A stretch of DNA of 64,000 nt from Sphingobium sp. MI1205 (GTDB taxonomy: Bacteria > Pseudomonadota > Alphaproteobacteria > Sphingomonadales > Sphingomonadaceae). Numbering within the stretch: the stretch's first letter is position 1; every line of letters starts with the position of its first letter. Under the pieces are notes generated by a model that had not been told where the DNA came from, ran no database searches, and saw only the letters and a program-made list of their open reading frames with translations. Where the stretch lies: the NCBI RefSeq assembly GCF_001563285.1, contig NZ_CP005188.1:1679501-1743500 (forward strand), written 5' to 3'. The position numbers and the translations under genes were made by a program. Below are positions 48,035-57,038 of the stretch, in pieces.

Positions 48035-48451
48035 TCATGACCGGTCCTTCCCGTCGTTCCGCGACCATTCCGGCAAGAGGTCCTGTTTCAACCCGGTGAT
48101 CACCGCGTCCGAGATCGCCTCGATGCACTTGCGCTCGATGTAGGCGAGGTCGCCGTGGATCAGTTGCCGCGGGAACCGCATGCGTTGGCCCGCATAGAGG
48201 ACAGGCAGCGCGATATGCGCGGTCGATGCACCGAGCCGGAGCAGTGCGATCAGATGATCCTCCAGCCTTATCCCCGGATCGCCGGACTCGATCGCGCGAT
48301 ACCAGCGCAGGCTTCCGCCCATTTCGGTGGCGACCTCCAGCTGCGTCAAACCGAGCGCCTTTCGCGCCTGCCTGATCTTCTCGCCGGAGAGCTTCTTGAG
48401 TTCCTTGAAGATCGACAGGTCGACGTCGGCGAATTTTCCATCGGATGCCAT
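48035..48451 (-). CDS. XRE family transcriptional regulator
   Basis: The 138-residue protein has a Cro/C1-type helix-turn-helix (IRQARKALGLTQLEVATEMG, about residues 25-75) and a C-terminal region with no known domain. ATG 48451 is chosen because GGAGGAAGGA lies just upstream; the frame continues 63 codons further without clear sense. It lies between the relaxase and the conjugation operon and probably regulates one or both, perhaps through the repeats in the gap that follows. Confidence 0.8.
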   Translation of the reverse strand: MASDGKFADVDLSIFKELKKLSGEKIRQARKALGLTQLEVATEMGGSLRWYRAIESGDPGIRLEDHLIALLRLGASTAHIALPVLYAGQRMRFPRQLIHGDLAYIERKCIEAISDAVITGLKQDLLPEWSRNDGKDRS

Positions 48452-48900
48452 ATGTCCTTCCTCCCCGGTTCGGCCCGTCGGGCTCTGTGGGTTATCCGGC
48501 GAAGGTAGAATCGCGAAGCGGTCGGCATCAAGAATAGATGCCGATGATTTTAGAGGAATATTTCTGCTCATTTGCAACGGATGCGCGAGCATATTTATTT
48601 TCTGACGCGCAATGGGCAGATAATTTCCCGTTTCCTCCACATCGGATCATTCAGGAACTTCATTGTCGAACCGGCACCGGATCAGGCCATGTGATCCCGA
48701 AAGCGAGTTTATAAGGCTAAGTTCGCATATTTACGGCTAATATCGCCATTTCAGGCACTACGCTGCCGGGTCCTGTTGCAATCCTCTTCGTTTCAAATCA
48801 CTCAGATCGTGTTCCGAGGGTTCAAGTCGAATCGGACCTGATACTTCGGACCATTAAGTATTCATCAACCATGGCGCGGGGCGCCAGCATGGAGTCGTGC
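48452..48900. other. Regulatory gap before the transfer operon
   Basis: About 450 bases separate the XRE gene from the first transfer gene, with promoters expected on both strands. It is AT-richer than the flanking genes near 48690-48770 and contains two pairs of direct repeats. I see no protein-coding frame that I can support and no sigma-70 promoter clear enough to mark. Confidence 0.5.
48715..48746. repeat. Paired direct repeats, candidate operators
   Basis: GGCTAAnnTCGC occurs at 48715-48726 and 48735-48746, exactly 20 bases apart, or about two DNA turns. The second copy also forms an imperfect palindrome with the following C. A further direct repeat TCGGACC lies at 48832-48838 and 48846-48852. 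The spacing suits cooperative binding of a regulator such as the XRE protein nearby. Confidence 0.45.
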
Positions 48901-49206
48901 ATGATGCCGATTGCCAAAGCGATGACGGCTGCCCTGGGCGCACTGATCGTCACGACGACGGCCTGTGCCGGACCCGGCGGACATGGCCGACAGACAGTTG
49001 TCGCGCCGGTGGCCGAGCAGCCGCGCATCGTGGTGGCGACGGTCGATGGGTTCGTTCTGCGCGCCGCCGCGACGAACCGGACGGAGCCGATGCCCGCAAC
49101 CGTCACCGCCGATCACATCCCGGTGGGAACGGGCACGCATATCGATGCGCGCCTGCTCTCCCGCCCCGCCAGCACTCTTCAGGAGACTTCGCATGCGCAT
49201 CCGTAA
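48901..49206 (+). CDS. Small secreted protein at head of transfer operon
   Basis: The 101-residue product starts MMPIAKAMTAALGALIV, a signal peptide that might end before the cysteine in TTTAC as a weak lipobox. The rest contains RIVVATVDGFVLRAAATNRT and is not recognised. ATG 48901 has GGAG 6 bases upstream; ATG 48871 is an alternative. It overlaps the start of dsbC by 14 bases, and codon use matches the transfer genes. Role unknown, perhaps surface exclusion or assembly. Confidence 0.55.
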   Translation: MMPIAKAMTAALGALIVTTTACAGPGGHGRQTVVAPVAEQPRIVVATVDGFVLRAAATNRTEPMPATVTADHIPVGTGTHIDARLLSRPASTLQETSHAHP

Positions 49207-49963
49207 GTTGGGGGCCACAACCCTCGCTCTCCCCCTGTTGGTTGCCGCTCAAGGCGCGGCGTTCGCGCAAGCCGCCGATCCGCTTACCGCCGCCGCGCGC
49301 GACGCGGAAAGCGAATTGCGGCAGACATTCGTCAATCTGCAATTCGAGGATTTCGGGCCGGCGCCCGTCAAGGGCCCGATCTATCAGGCGACGGCAGGCG
49401 GCCGCATCATCTATTATGCGCCTGACAGCGAACATCTGCTGTTCGCGGAAATCTACGACCGCAACGGCCAGAACCTCACCGCGCTGGCGCAGAACACCGC
49501 TTCAGCGAAGAAACTCGCCGGGATCGACACCGGCATGGCTCTCGCCATCGGTCCGGCGGGCGCGCCCACGGTTGTCGAATTCACCGATCCCGATTGTCCC
49601 TATTGCCGCGCGCTCGAGCGCTTCTGGGCGGCGAAGGCCGCCGAAGGCAAGCCGGTACGGCGCCTGATCTTCTTCGTCTCCGGCATCCACGCCGAGGCCG
49701 CCGCCAAGGCCGAGCATGTCCTTTGCTCCCCGGACAAGGAAGCGGCGTTCAAGGCGATCTACGCCGGAGCCGCGCCCACGCCTTTGCGCACATGCGCGGA
49801 AGGTAAGGCCAGGGTCGAGGCGCATGCAGGAATCGTCGGCAAGACCGGCATCACCGGCACGCCAACCCTGATCGCGGACGGACAGATGATTTCCGGTTTC
49901 CGGCAGGCCGAGATCGAGGCGTTCCTCGACGGTAAGAAGGCGCTCGCCAATGCCGGCCGCTGA
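49193..49963 (+). CDS. DsbC-like disulfide isomerase of the transfer system
   Basis: The 256-residue periplasmic protein has a signal peptide (cleavage near AFAQA, residue 26), a dimerisation domain, and a thioredoxin domain with active site CPYC (in DPDCPYCRAL) and the cis-proline region GITGTPTLI. This is the DsbC/TrbB type found in F-type transfer operons, where many substrates (TraN, TraU, TraW, TrbC) are cysteine-rich. AGGAGA lies before the ATG. Confidence 0.9.
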   Translation: MRIRKLGATTLALPLLVAAQGAAFAQAADPLTAAARDAESELRQTFVNLQFEDFGPAPVKGPIYQATAGGRIIYYAPDSEHLLFAEIYDRNGQNLTALAQNTASAKKLAGIDTGMALAIGPAGAPTVVEFTDPDCPYCRALERFWAAKAAEGKPVRRLIFFVSGIHAEAAAKAEHVLCSPDKEAAFKAIYAGAAPTPLRTCAEGKARVEAHAGIVGKTGITGTPTLIADGQMISGFRQAEIEAFLDGKKALANAGR

Positions 49964-50144
49964 TCGCCTTCCGGCTCCTCACATCGCGAACGCGCGGTGC
50001 ATCGGCCCTGCCGCTGCCGCGCAAATCCCAATGCCGGCGGCGGGACCCGAACCGGGCCGTCCAGCCTCGCCGTCGGCCGACAGCGATCCTCATCGATGCC
50101 GGCAAGCAGTCCCCGGAGCGGCCCATCTTCCCTGGAGCAAGTGC

Positions 50145-50462
50145 ATGTTGAAAACACTCGGCAGACAATCCGCCTCAATCGCCAATGTCGGCATTCCCGT
50201 AACCCTGCTCGCGCTGCTCGGGGCCGGTGGGGCTCACGCCTTCTCGGCGCCGGCGGCCGGCGACCTCGGCTACGACATCTACGATATCGTGGTCAATCAA
50301 GGGGTCAAAGGCCCGCTCGGCTTCGTCGGCGGCGTCGCGGCCTTCCTGTTCGGCGTGAGCAGGCTCTTCTCGAACATCATGATCGGCATCCCGACCATCG
50401 TGGCGGCCGTCTGCCTGATCAAGGCGGACTCGATCCTCCAGACATTCGGAATGGTCATCTGA
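50145..50462 (+). CDS. traA: Probable conjugative pilin (TraA-like)
   Basis: The 105-residue precursor has a long signal sequence ending near GGAHA (about residue 32). The mature part of about 73 residues has two hydrophobic segments separated by a short basic loop (GVSRLFSNIMIG), close to the size and topology of F pilin. It lies directly upstream of TraL, the same place as traA in F. Sequence similarity to known pilins is too low to see by eye, so the call rests on size, topology and position. Confidence 0.7.
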   Translation: MLKTLGRQSASIANVGIPVTLLALLGAGGAHAFSAPAAGDLGYDIYDIVVNQGVKGPLGFVGGVAAFLFGVSRLFSNIMIGIPTIVAAVCLIKADSILQTFGMVI

Positions 50463-50598
50463 CGGATTGGTCCGCCGCCGCGCCTGGGCGCGGTCGGCGG
50501 ACCTCAACGGGCCAGGGCGCATGAGGCGCACTGGCGGGACAACCCCCGAAGTTCAACCAGCTTCGCAGGGAGGTCACGACGCAAGGAGGAGAAGGCTC

Positions 50599-50865
50599 GT
50601 GGACGAGCGGCTACCCCAATATCTGCACAAACCTGTCCAGATCCTGTGGTTTGGATCGGACGAGTTCGTGCTCGTGATCACGGTGATCTTCGTCGCCGTG
50701 ATCGTGGGCGGGATGCTCGGTTGGGCGCTCGTCGCGGGTCTTCTCCTTTTCGTTCCCTGGCTCCGCACCAAGCCGCGCGGCTTCATCCCGCACATGGCCT
50801 GGCGCTGGGGGCTTGTCCGCTGGTCCAACTATCCGGGTCCGACCCAGACCCGGTTCTACGAGTGA
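50599..50865 (+). CDS. traL: Conjugative transfer protein TraL
   Basis: This 88-residue inner membrane protein is of the F-type TraL family: it starts VDERLPQYLHKPVQILWFGSD, has two membrane segments (about 22-55) and ends with a basic, aromatic region (HMAWRWGLVRW). GTG 50599 is chosen because AAGGAGG lies 9 bases upstream. It belongs to the pilus assembly core along with TraE and TraK. Confidence 0.88.
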   Translation: MDERLPQYLHKPVQILWFGSDEFVLVITVIFVAVIVGGMLGWALVAGLLLFVPWLRTKPRGFIPHMAWRWGLVRWSNYPGPTQTRFYE

Positions 50866-50873
50866 GGCGGGCC

Positions 50874-51512
50874 ATGTTCGGACGCAAATCCCCCGACACA
50901 CCCCCACGCGATCCGCTGATCGGCAAGCCCGGCAGCTATGGCATCCACCGCTACCTGCAGGGAGCGAGCAACCTGTTCGAGGAGAACCGACTGCTGAAGC
51001 TCGCCGTCATCGGCCTGTTCGGTATCACGGCGGTGCTGGGCATGGTGATCTACACCTCCAACCAGAACACCCGGACGGTCATCGTCCCCTTCGGCGCGGG
51101 CGGCGACCTCTATGTCACGGGCGGCGAGCCGTCCGAGGCCTATCTGCGCTCGATGACTCGCAATGTCGTGTCGCTTTCGGGAACCTATTCAGCCTACTCG
51201 GCCGACCGGCAGTTCCAGGAACTGCTGAGCATCACGCATCCGTCCACCTACAACAGCCTGCGCGACAGCCTCAACCGGCTGCTCGACGAACTGGCCAACA
51301 ACCCCACGCTCTCGATCGCGACCTACATCCGTCCCGATCAGCCCGTGACCTGGACCCGGACCGAGATACTCGTGCCGGTCGAGAAGGTCCGGGTGATCGG
51401 CGGCGTGATCCGCAAATTCCGGGGCAATCTGCGGATTCGCTACGTGATCGACAATGGCCGTTTCTGGCTGACCGCCCTTACCGAGGAAAATTTCGATGCG
51501 AACCCCCGTTAA
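50874..51512 (+). CDS. traE: Conjugative transfer protein TraE
   Basis: TraE is a VirB8-like inner membrane assembly factor. The 212-residue protein has a short cytoplasmic part, one membrane segment (about 40-60) and a periplasmic domain with YLRSMTRNVVSLSGTYS and a C-terminal VIGGVIRKFRGNLRIRYVIDNGRF. ATG 50874 is 8 bases after the TraL stop; the coding end overlaps TraK by 17 bases. Confidence 0.9.
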   Translation: MFGRKSPDTPPRDPLIGKPGSYGIHRYLQGASNLFEENRLLKLAVIGLFGITAVLGMVIYTSNQNTRTVIVPFGAGGDLYVTGGEPSEAYLRSMTRNVVSLSGTYSAYSADRQFQELLSITHPSTYNSLRDSLNRLLDELANNPTLSIATYIRPDQPVTWTRTEILVPVEKVRVIGGVIRKFRGNLRIRYVIDNGRFWLTALTEENFDANPR

Positions 51513-52254
51513 GCGGGCGTTGGCGCTCGCCCTCCTGGCCACGCCATTGCCCTCAATGGCGCAGACCGTCACCGCGCTGCCCGATCAAACCAGCACCATT
51601 CGCCTGTCCAATCGCGACATCAACCATGTCGTCTGCGCGGGCGGCGAAATCGAGGACGTCAGGTTTTCGGCCGAAAAGGCGATCGCCGTCGAGCGTGCCG
51701 GATCGGACGCCTGGATCAAGTTCCTCGTTCGCGAGATCGACGATGCCGGGATGGTGACGCGCAGCTTCGTCACCGTACCGTCCGAATTCTTCATCACCTG
51801 CAACGGCGCGGTCTATGCGCTCTATGCCGAGCCGTCGGACATTCCGGCGCAGACGGTGTTGCTCCAGCCCGGTGCTCCCCAGCGCGCCCGCGCCAATGAG
51901 GAACTGCTAGGGCCCCTGGTCGAAGAAGAACGGGCGGTCTCGATCACGCTCTCGATGCTCCAGGACCGGATCCCGGCGAGCTTCACCAGCGTCGCGCCGC
52001 GATCAGGTCCGATCCGGCTCCGGGCGCTGCCGGGCGCCACGCTGGAGGAACGACGCCGGATCGAGATCGACGGGTCCGGCCTCTCGGCATCGGAATATCT
52101 GGTCTCTGCCGCTGGCGGCGCGCAGCTCGACGAACGCGGTTTTCTCGACGGCGCGCTCGGCGCCAACATCTTCGCGATCACGCTCGACCGGGGCAATATC
52201 GAGGCCGGGGAAGCCGCGCGGCTGATCGTCGTTCGCCGGGGAGCCGGGCAATGA
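51496..52254 (+). CDS. traK: Conjugative transfer protein TraK
   Basis: TraK is the VirB9-like secretin component of the outer membrane core complex. The 252-residue protein has a signal peptide (cleavage near PSMAQ, residue 22), an N-terminal beta domain including STIRLSNRDINHVVCAGGEI, and a C-terminal domain. It interacts with TraB and TraV in F. It overlaps TraE and TraB at its ends. Confidence 0.88.
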   Translation: MRTPVKRALALALLATPLPSMAQTVTALPDQTSTIRLSNRDINHVVCAGGEIEDVRFSAEKAIAVERAGSDAWIKFLVREIDDAGMVTRSFVTVPSEFFITCNGAVYALYAEPSDIPAQTVLLQPGAPQRARANEELLGPLVEEERAVSITLSMLQDRIPASFTSVAPRSGPIRLRALPGATLEERRRIEIDGSGLSASEYLVSAAGGAQLDERGFLDGALGANIFAITLDRGNIEAGEAARLIVVRRGAGQ

Positions 52255-53564
52255 GCGGCGGGGACTCTCGCGGCGGTCGCGGGCCCCGCGGGCGCGGTCC
52301 TGACGATCGCGCGGAGGAACTCGACCTCGACGGCTATGAGGCGGACCGCCCTCGTTCTGGCGAGAATACGCGCGGCCCCGCGCTGCTCGATCTCAAGACG
52401 CGGTGGCAAACGCTGACCGCACGCCAGCAGCTGCGCTTAAGGCAGCTTGGCGTCGCCGGCGCGATCGGCGTGCTGGGGCTCGGCCTCTATACGGCGAGCG
52501 GCAACAAGACCGAGCAGGCCGCGCCATCGCCCAGCTCGAAGCTCGACATGGGCGCGGGGCTTCGCGGCGACAGCCTCGAGGTCAAGCTGCGCGGCGACCT
52601 CCAGAAGATCCTCGACGGACAGCAATTGCTCGGCGATCGCGTCACCGCCATCGAGGAAGGCAAGGTCGTGCCCGGCGCCGGCACGCCGCCCCATGCGCTC
52701 GACGGCGATCTGCCTCCGGCAATACCCGGCTCGGTTCCCGATTTTCCCGAACCGCCCGCGACCGGTGACATCGATCCGTCCGTCGCGAAGCCGCCCTCAC
52801 CGCCTGCCGCGCCGCCCGCGCCTCCGGCCCCGCCGGTCGAGAAGACCGTGGGCGCGATCGGCGCCGCGACCAGCCCGGTCGCGGCCGCCGATGGGGCACA
52901 GGCCGCTAAAAAAAAGACGCGGACCATCTATTTGCCACCTGGTTTCATGAAGGCGCGGCTCCTCACCGGGATCGATGCGCTGGCGAGCCGGGATGCGACC
53001 AACAATCCCGAACCATTGATCGCGCGGGTGCAAGCCCCCGCCGTCCTGCCCAATGACGTCAAAGCCAACCTCGCCGGCTGCTTCGTCATCGGCAACGCCA
53101 CCGGGTCGCTCGCGAAGGAACGGGTCGAGGTCCAGTTGGTCAGCCTCTCCTGCGTCGATTTCGACGAACGCTCGGTCGTCGACCAGCCCATCAAGGGCTT
53201 CTTCGTCGACGCCGACGGCAAGAAGGGCCTCTCCGGCAAGGTCGTCACCCGCGCCGGGGCTGCGCTCGCCCGCGCGTTCATCGCCGGCACCATCACCGGG
53301 GTCGCCGATACGGTCCAGAACACCGTCGGTGACGTCTCGACCTCGGCGCTGGGTTCGGTGCGCACGCTCGATGCGGGCGACGCCGCACAGGCCGGCATCG
53401 CCGGCGGCCTGTCGCGATCGTCCGAGAAGCTCACGGATTTCTATCTCGATCTCGCGCGTCAGGCGGGGCCGATCGTCGAGGTCGGCGCGGCGAAGGACGT
53501 CGTGGTCGTGATTCAGGAGGGCGTCACCCTCGAAATCAAGCCGACCGCCGGGAGCAAATTCTGA
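52251..53564 (+). CDS. traB: Conjugative transfer protein TraB
   Basis: TraB is the VirB10-like protein that spans from inner to outer membrane and energises the channel. The 437-residue protein has a charged cytoplasmic start, one membrane segment (about 62-80), a coiled coil, a proline/alanine-rich linker (about 145-205) and a C-terminal beta-barrel domain with IYLPPGFMKARLLTGIDA and NVKANL-type strands containing GCFVIGNATGSLAKERVEV. It overlaps TraK by ATGA and TraV by TGATG. Confidence 0.92.
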   Translation: MSGGDSRGGRGPRGRGPDDRAEELDLDGYEADRPRSGENTRGPALLDLKTRWQTLTARQQLRLRQLGVAGAIGVLGLGLYTASGNKTEQAAPSPSSKLDMGAGLRGDSLEVKLRGDLQKILDGQQLLGDRVTAIEEGKVVPGAGTPPHALDGDLPPAIPGSVPDFPEPPATGDIDPSVAKPPSPPAAPPAPPAPPVEKTVGAIGAATSPVAAADGAQAAKKKTRTIYLPPGFMKARLLTGIDALASRDATNNPEPLIARVQAPAVLPNDVKANLAGCFVIGNATGSLAKERVEVQLVSLSCVDFDERSVVDQPIKGFFVDADGKKGLSGKVVTRAGAALARAFIAGTITGVADTVQNTVGDVSTSALGSVRTLDAGDAAQAGIAGGLSRSSEKLTDFYLDLARQAGPIVEVGAAKDVVVVIQEGVTLEIKPTAGSKF

Positions 53565-54202
53565 TGCGCCGGCTCCTCATCCAACAGGGAGTATCGCCCA
53601 TGCGGCCTCTATCGCCCGCGCGCCGATCGCGCGCCCTCTCCCGGCTTCTTCCGGTCTGCGCCGCCTTCATGCTGAGCGGCTGCGCCACGCTGGGTTCGGT
53701 CATGTCGCCCTATAGCGAGAAGTTCAGCTGCAAGAACGACGATCATGGCCAATGCATCCATCCTGAGAAAGCCTATGCCGATGCCGTTGCGGGCGTCGCA
53801 TCGAAGTCCGATCCGGCGGTCACCAGGGACAGGAAACTGCTCAAGGACGGCAAGTCCGCACGCAGTTCGGGCGGATCAGGCTCTGGCAAAGCGGCATCGG
53901 GCGCCTTCGCCGGTTATCGCGACAGCGTCTATCGCGAGCTGCAGGGGCTGATCGAGCAGCCGGTCACGCCGATGCTCAAGCCCCCGCGTTCGGTCCGCAC
54001 GCTGATCCTGCCCTATGCCGACCGGCAGCGTCCCGACCGGCTCTACATGCCGCGCTATGTCTATTCGCTGGTCGAGCGCCCGCAATGGGTGGTCGGCGAC
54101 TATCTTGTCGCCCCGGTTTCGCCCGCGTCCCGCGTGAACGTGCTCGAACAGGTCCGGGACCACCTCGACGATGGCCAGAATGAAGTGGGCCCCCGGCCAT
54201 GA
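53564..54202 (+). CDS. traV: Conjugative transfer lipoprotein TraV
   Basis: TraV is the VirB7-like lipoprotein of the outer membrane core complex. The 212-residue protein has a signal sequence ending at lipobox MLSGC (about Cys39 from the first ATG) and the family C-K-Cys region YSEKFSCKNDDHGQCIHP. ATG 53564 overlaps the TraB stop; ATG 53600 is an alternative start giving a shorter signal. The stop overlaps the TraC ATG. Confidence 0.88.
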   Translation: MRRLLIQQGVSPMRPLSPARRSRALSRLLPVCAAFMLSGCATLGSVMSPYSEKFSCKNDDHGQCIHPEKAYADAVAGVASKSDPAVTRDRKLLKDGKSARSSGGSGSGKAASGAFAGYRDSVYRELQGLIEQPVTPMLKPPRSVRTLILPYADRQRPDRLYMPRYVYSLVERPQWVVGDYLVAPVSPASRVNVLEQVRDHLDDGQNEVGPRP

Positions 54203-56715
54203 CCAGCTATCAATCGGGCATGACGCTGGCGCGGCTGCGCCGCAGCGTCGAGCGCGACAGCTATTCCGACTTCCTGCCGCTCGCTGCCTGGGTCGAGGAA
54301 GAACAGGCATTCCTCACCATCGACGACGGCTGGGGATATAGCTGGGAGCTGGTCCCCTCCCCCTATATGTTCGCCCATGTCCATGAGGCGCTGCTGGGGC
54401 TGCTCAACGTCAATTTTCCCGAAGGCACGATCCTCCAGCTCCAGAGTTTCGCCGACCCGCTGATCGACGATGCGCTCGACGCCTTTCTCGACCTCAAGAC
54501 ACGGCCCGATCCGCTCATCCAGGCCTCGGCCCGGCGCACCTTCGACTATCTGCGCGCCGGCACCATGGGCTTGAAGGCCCTGCATGGCATCCCGATCCGC
54601 GATTTCCGCGCATTCCTGTCGGTCAAGACGCGCGCGCCGATGGACAGCGACCTGCGCCGCCAGATCGAGGAGCAGCTCGCCAAGCTCGGCATCCGCCCGA
54701 TGGCGCCGAGCGAGATCATCTCGCTCTACCGGCGCATTTTCAACGGCGTTCATGCGCCCGCGCCCGGCGTCTTCACCCAGACCGCCGACGTGCCGCTGCG
54801 CCGCCAGATCATCGATGCCGGGCCGGCGCTCCGCTTCGACGGGCCGGAAGTATATCTGGGCAACCAGGTGGCGCGCTGTCTGACGCCCAAGTCGCCGCCG
54901 CGGCGGATCACCGCCGAACGTGCCAATCGTCTCACCGGCGGCATGCGCGGGTCGTCCGAGGACAGCGACCAGATCGGCGGGCCGTTCCTCTATACGCTCA
55001 ATGTCCTCTTCGATCACTCGGCCTTCGAGATCCACAAGCGCGCGCAGATTCTCTCGGCGCAGAAGGCGGCGGGGTCCTTCGCGGTCGAGGTCGGCAAGCA
55101 GATCGAAGAGATCGGGTGGATCCTGGACGAGGCCGGAAACACCCGGTTCGTCTCGGTAATCCCCACCATGTGGGTGTTTGGCCGCGACCGCCATCAGGCC
55201 CGCGAGATGGCGGCGCGCGCCAAGCGGCTGTGGGAGAGCGAACCGCTGCCGTGGATGGTCCAGGAGGAATCCTACCTCAACCCGATCCTGCTGGCGGCAA
55301 GCCTGCCCTTCGGCCTGTACCCCGAGCGACGCACGATCGGTATGCTGCAGCGCGATTTCCGCGTGCCGGTGCGCGCGGGCGTGCTGATGTCGCCGATCCA
55401 AACCGATTTCCGGGGCGGCGGGCGGCCGGCGCTGCTCTATACGGGCCGCAAGGGGCAGCTCATCACGCTCGACCTCTTCGATCCGCGTATCAACAACTAC
55501 AACTTCATCGTCTCGGCGGAATCGGGCGCGGGCAAGAGCTTCCTGCTCAATAACCTGTGCCAGCAGTATTTCGCGCAGAACGCGCTCATCCGCATCATCG
55601 ACATCGGCGGCAGCTACAAGAAACTCTGCACGCTCTGCTCGGGCCGTTACATCGATCTGGGCGAAGAGCATCTCGTCCTCAATCCGTTCGACCTGGGGCT
55701 CGCTCTCGACGGCGACGATCGAGAGTCCGCGATCTCGATGGCGGTGTCGATCGTCGCGGAGATGGCCAACGCCGGGACGCGCAAGCCCGTCACGACGTCC
55801 GAATGGAACCTGCTCAAGTCCGCCGTGCAATGGGCGATCGAGAGCGGCCGCGCGGAAGCCGGGATCGATGCGGTGCGCGAATGGCTCGGCTCCTATCCGG
55901 CCAACACCGTCTCCGATCTCGACCGGGTCGACCACCTCGTGCCCACGGCGCGCGAATTGGCCTTCAACCTGCGTGATTTCGGGTCGGACGGAGCCTACGG
56001 CCATTATTTCAACGGTCCCAGCACGTTCGACATCTCGAACGATGAATTCGTGGTGCTCGAACTCGAGCGCCTGAAGGCCATGCCTGACCTGTTCAACGTG
56101 GTCGTCATGGTGGTGATCAACGCGGTAACGCAGGAACTCTACCTGTCCGCCCGTGATCGCCCCCGCTTCGTGCTGTGCGATGAAGCCGCGCAGTTCATGA
56201 CCCGCGAAGAGGGCCAGGACCTGTCGCGCCTCGCCGAGGCGATCAGCCAGGGCTATCGCCGCGCCCGAAAATATCGCGGCAGCTTCGGCATCATTCTCCA
56301 GAGCATGAACGATCTGCTGCTGTTCGGCGGCACGGGACAGGTGATCCTGGAAAATGCCGCGACGCGCTTCCTCCTGCAGGGATCGACCTATGACAAGGCG
56401 GTCGAAAACAAGATCCTCGACTATTCGGGTTTCGTCCTCGACCTCCTGAAATCGGTCCGCAACAACAAACCGAACTATTCGGAAGTCTTCATCGACAGCC
56501 CGCTTGGCCTCGGCATCGCCCGGCTCGTCGTCGATCCGTTCAGCTACTGGATCAACACCTCCGCGCCCGAAGACGTGGCCGCGTTCGAGGCGCTGGTCCG
56601 CGCCGGACGCTCGCCGCTCGAAGCGGTGTGCGATCTCGCCGGCGTCGATCCCGCCGGGATAATCGGCACGTCCTTCGATGACGCAGCGCCGCTGAAGCGG
56701 AGTGCGCTGTCATGA
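54199..56715 (+). CDS. traC: Type IV secretion ATPase TraC
   Basis: TraC is the VirB4-like ATPase that powers pilus assembly. The 838-residue protein has the N-terminal TraC domain and a C-terminal P-loop domain with Walker A ESGAGKSFLLNNL (about 440) and Walker B FVLCDEAAQFM. Other family features are GNTRFVSVIPTMWVFGRDRH in the middle and GFVLDLLKSVRNNKPNYSE near the end. It overlaps TraV by ATGA and the next small gene by ATGA. Confidence 0.95.
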   Translation: MTSYQSGMTLARLRRSVERDSYSDFLPLAAWVEEEQAFLTIDDGWGYSWELVPSPYMFAHVHEALLGLLNVNFPEGTILQLQSFADPLIDDALDAFLDLKTRPDPLIQASARRTFDYLRAGTMGLKALHGIPIRDFRAFLSVKTRAPMDSDLRRQIEEQLAKLGIRPMAPSEIISLYRRIFNGVHAPAPGVFTQTADVPLRRQIIDAGPALRFDGPEVYLGNQVARCLTPKSPPRRITAERANRLTGGMRGSSEDSDQIGGPFLYTLNVLFDHSAFEIHKRAQILSAQKAAGSFAVEVGKQIEEIGWILDEAGNTRFVSVIPTMWVFGRDRHQAREMAARAKRLWESEPLPWMVQEESYLNPILLAASLPFGLYPERRTIGMLQRDFRVPVRAGVLMSPIQTDFRGGGRPALLYTGRKGQLITLDLFDPRINNYNFIVSAESGAGKSFLLNNLCQQYFAQNALIRIIDIGGSYKKLCTLCSGRYIDLGEEHLVLNPFDLGLALDGDDRESAISMAVSIVAEMANAGTRKPVTTSEWNLLKSAVQWAIESGRAEAGIDAVREWLGSYPANTVSDLDRVDHLVPTARELAFNLRDFGSDGAYGHYFNGPSTFDISNDEFVVLELERLKAMPDLFNVVVMVVINAVTQELYLSARDRPRFVLCDEAAQFMTREEGQDLSRLAEAISQGYRRARKYRGSFGIILQSMNDLLLFGGTGQVILENAATRFLLQGSTYDKAVENKILDYSGFVLDLLKSVRNNKPNYSEVFIDSPLGLGIARLVVDPFSYWINTSAPEDVAAFEALVRAGRSPLEAVCDLAGVDPAGIIGTSFDDAAPLKRSALS

Positions 56716-57038
56716 CGCGGCGCTCCCCCTCCCCCGACCAGTTGCCACTCCGGCTCGTGGAGAGCCCGGATGAGGATATCGAGCGGATCATCGAGGCGCG
56801 CGTCGCCGCACGGGCGGAAGCCGACGCATTGCGCTGGCGCTTCCGCCTGGTGGTCATCGAATCCGTGATGATCGCATCGCTCGTGCTCGCGGCCGGGCTG
56901 GTGCTCGAACAGCCCGCCGGCATCGTTCTTCGCGGCGCGGCGATCGTTGGCGGCGGCTGTTTCCTGACCGGGCTCATCCTCATCGGCCTGACCGGGGCCG
57001 CGGGCCGCTTGCTCGCAAAACTCAGGAGGAAAAGATGA
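56712..57038 (+). CDS. Small membrane protein A of the tra operon
   Basis: The 108-residue product has a polar N-terminal helix rich in acidic and alanine residues (ESPDEDIERIIEARVAARAE), two membrane segments (about 48-67 and 73-95) and a basic C-terminal end. I do not recognise a family. It overlaps traC and the next gene by ATGA and lies where trbI is found in F. It shares its layout (acidic start, helix, two membrane segments) with the following three small proteins. Confidence 0.75.
   Translation: MTRRSPSPDQLPLRLVESPDEDIERIIEARVAARAEADALRWRFRLVVIESVMIASLVLAAGLVLEQPAGIVLRGAAIVGGGCFLTGLILIGLTGAAGRLLAKLRRKR

Noticed and set aside
54100..56004. Open frame of 634 codons on the minus strand opposite traC
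   Set aside because: It lies wholly antisense to traC and the end of traV, whose motifs and overlaps are clear. Its product is rich in arginine, aspartate and glutamate without any domain, as expected for a shadow frame in GC-rich DNA.
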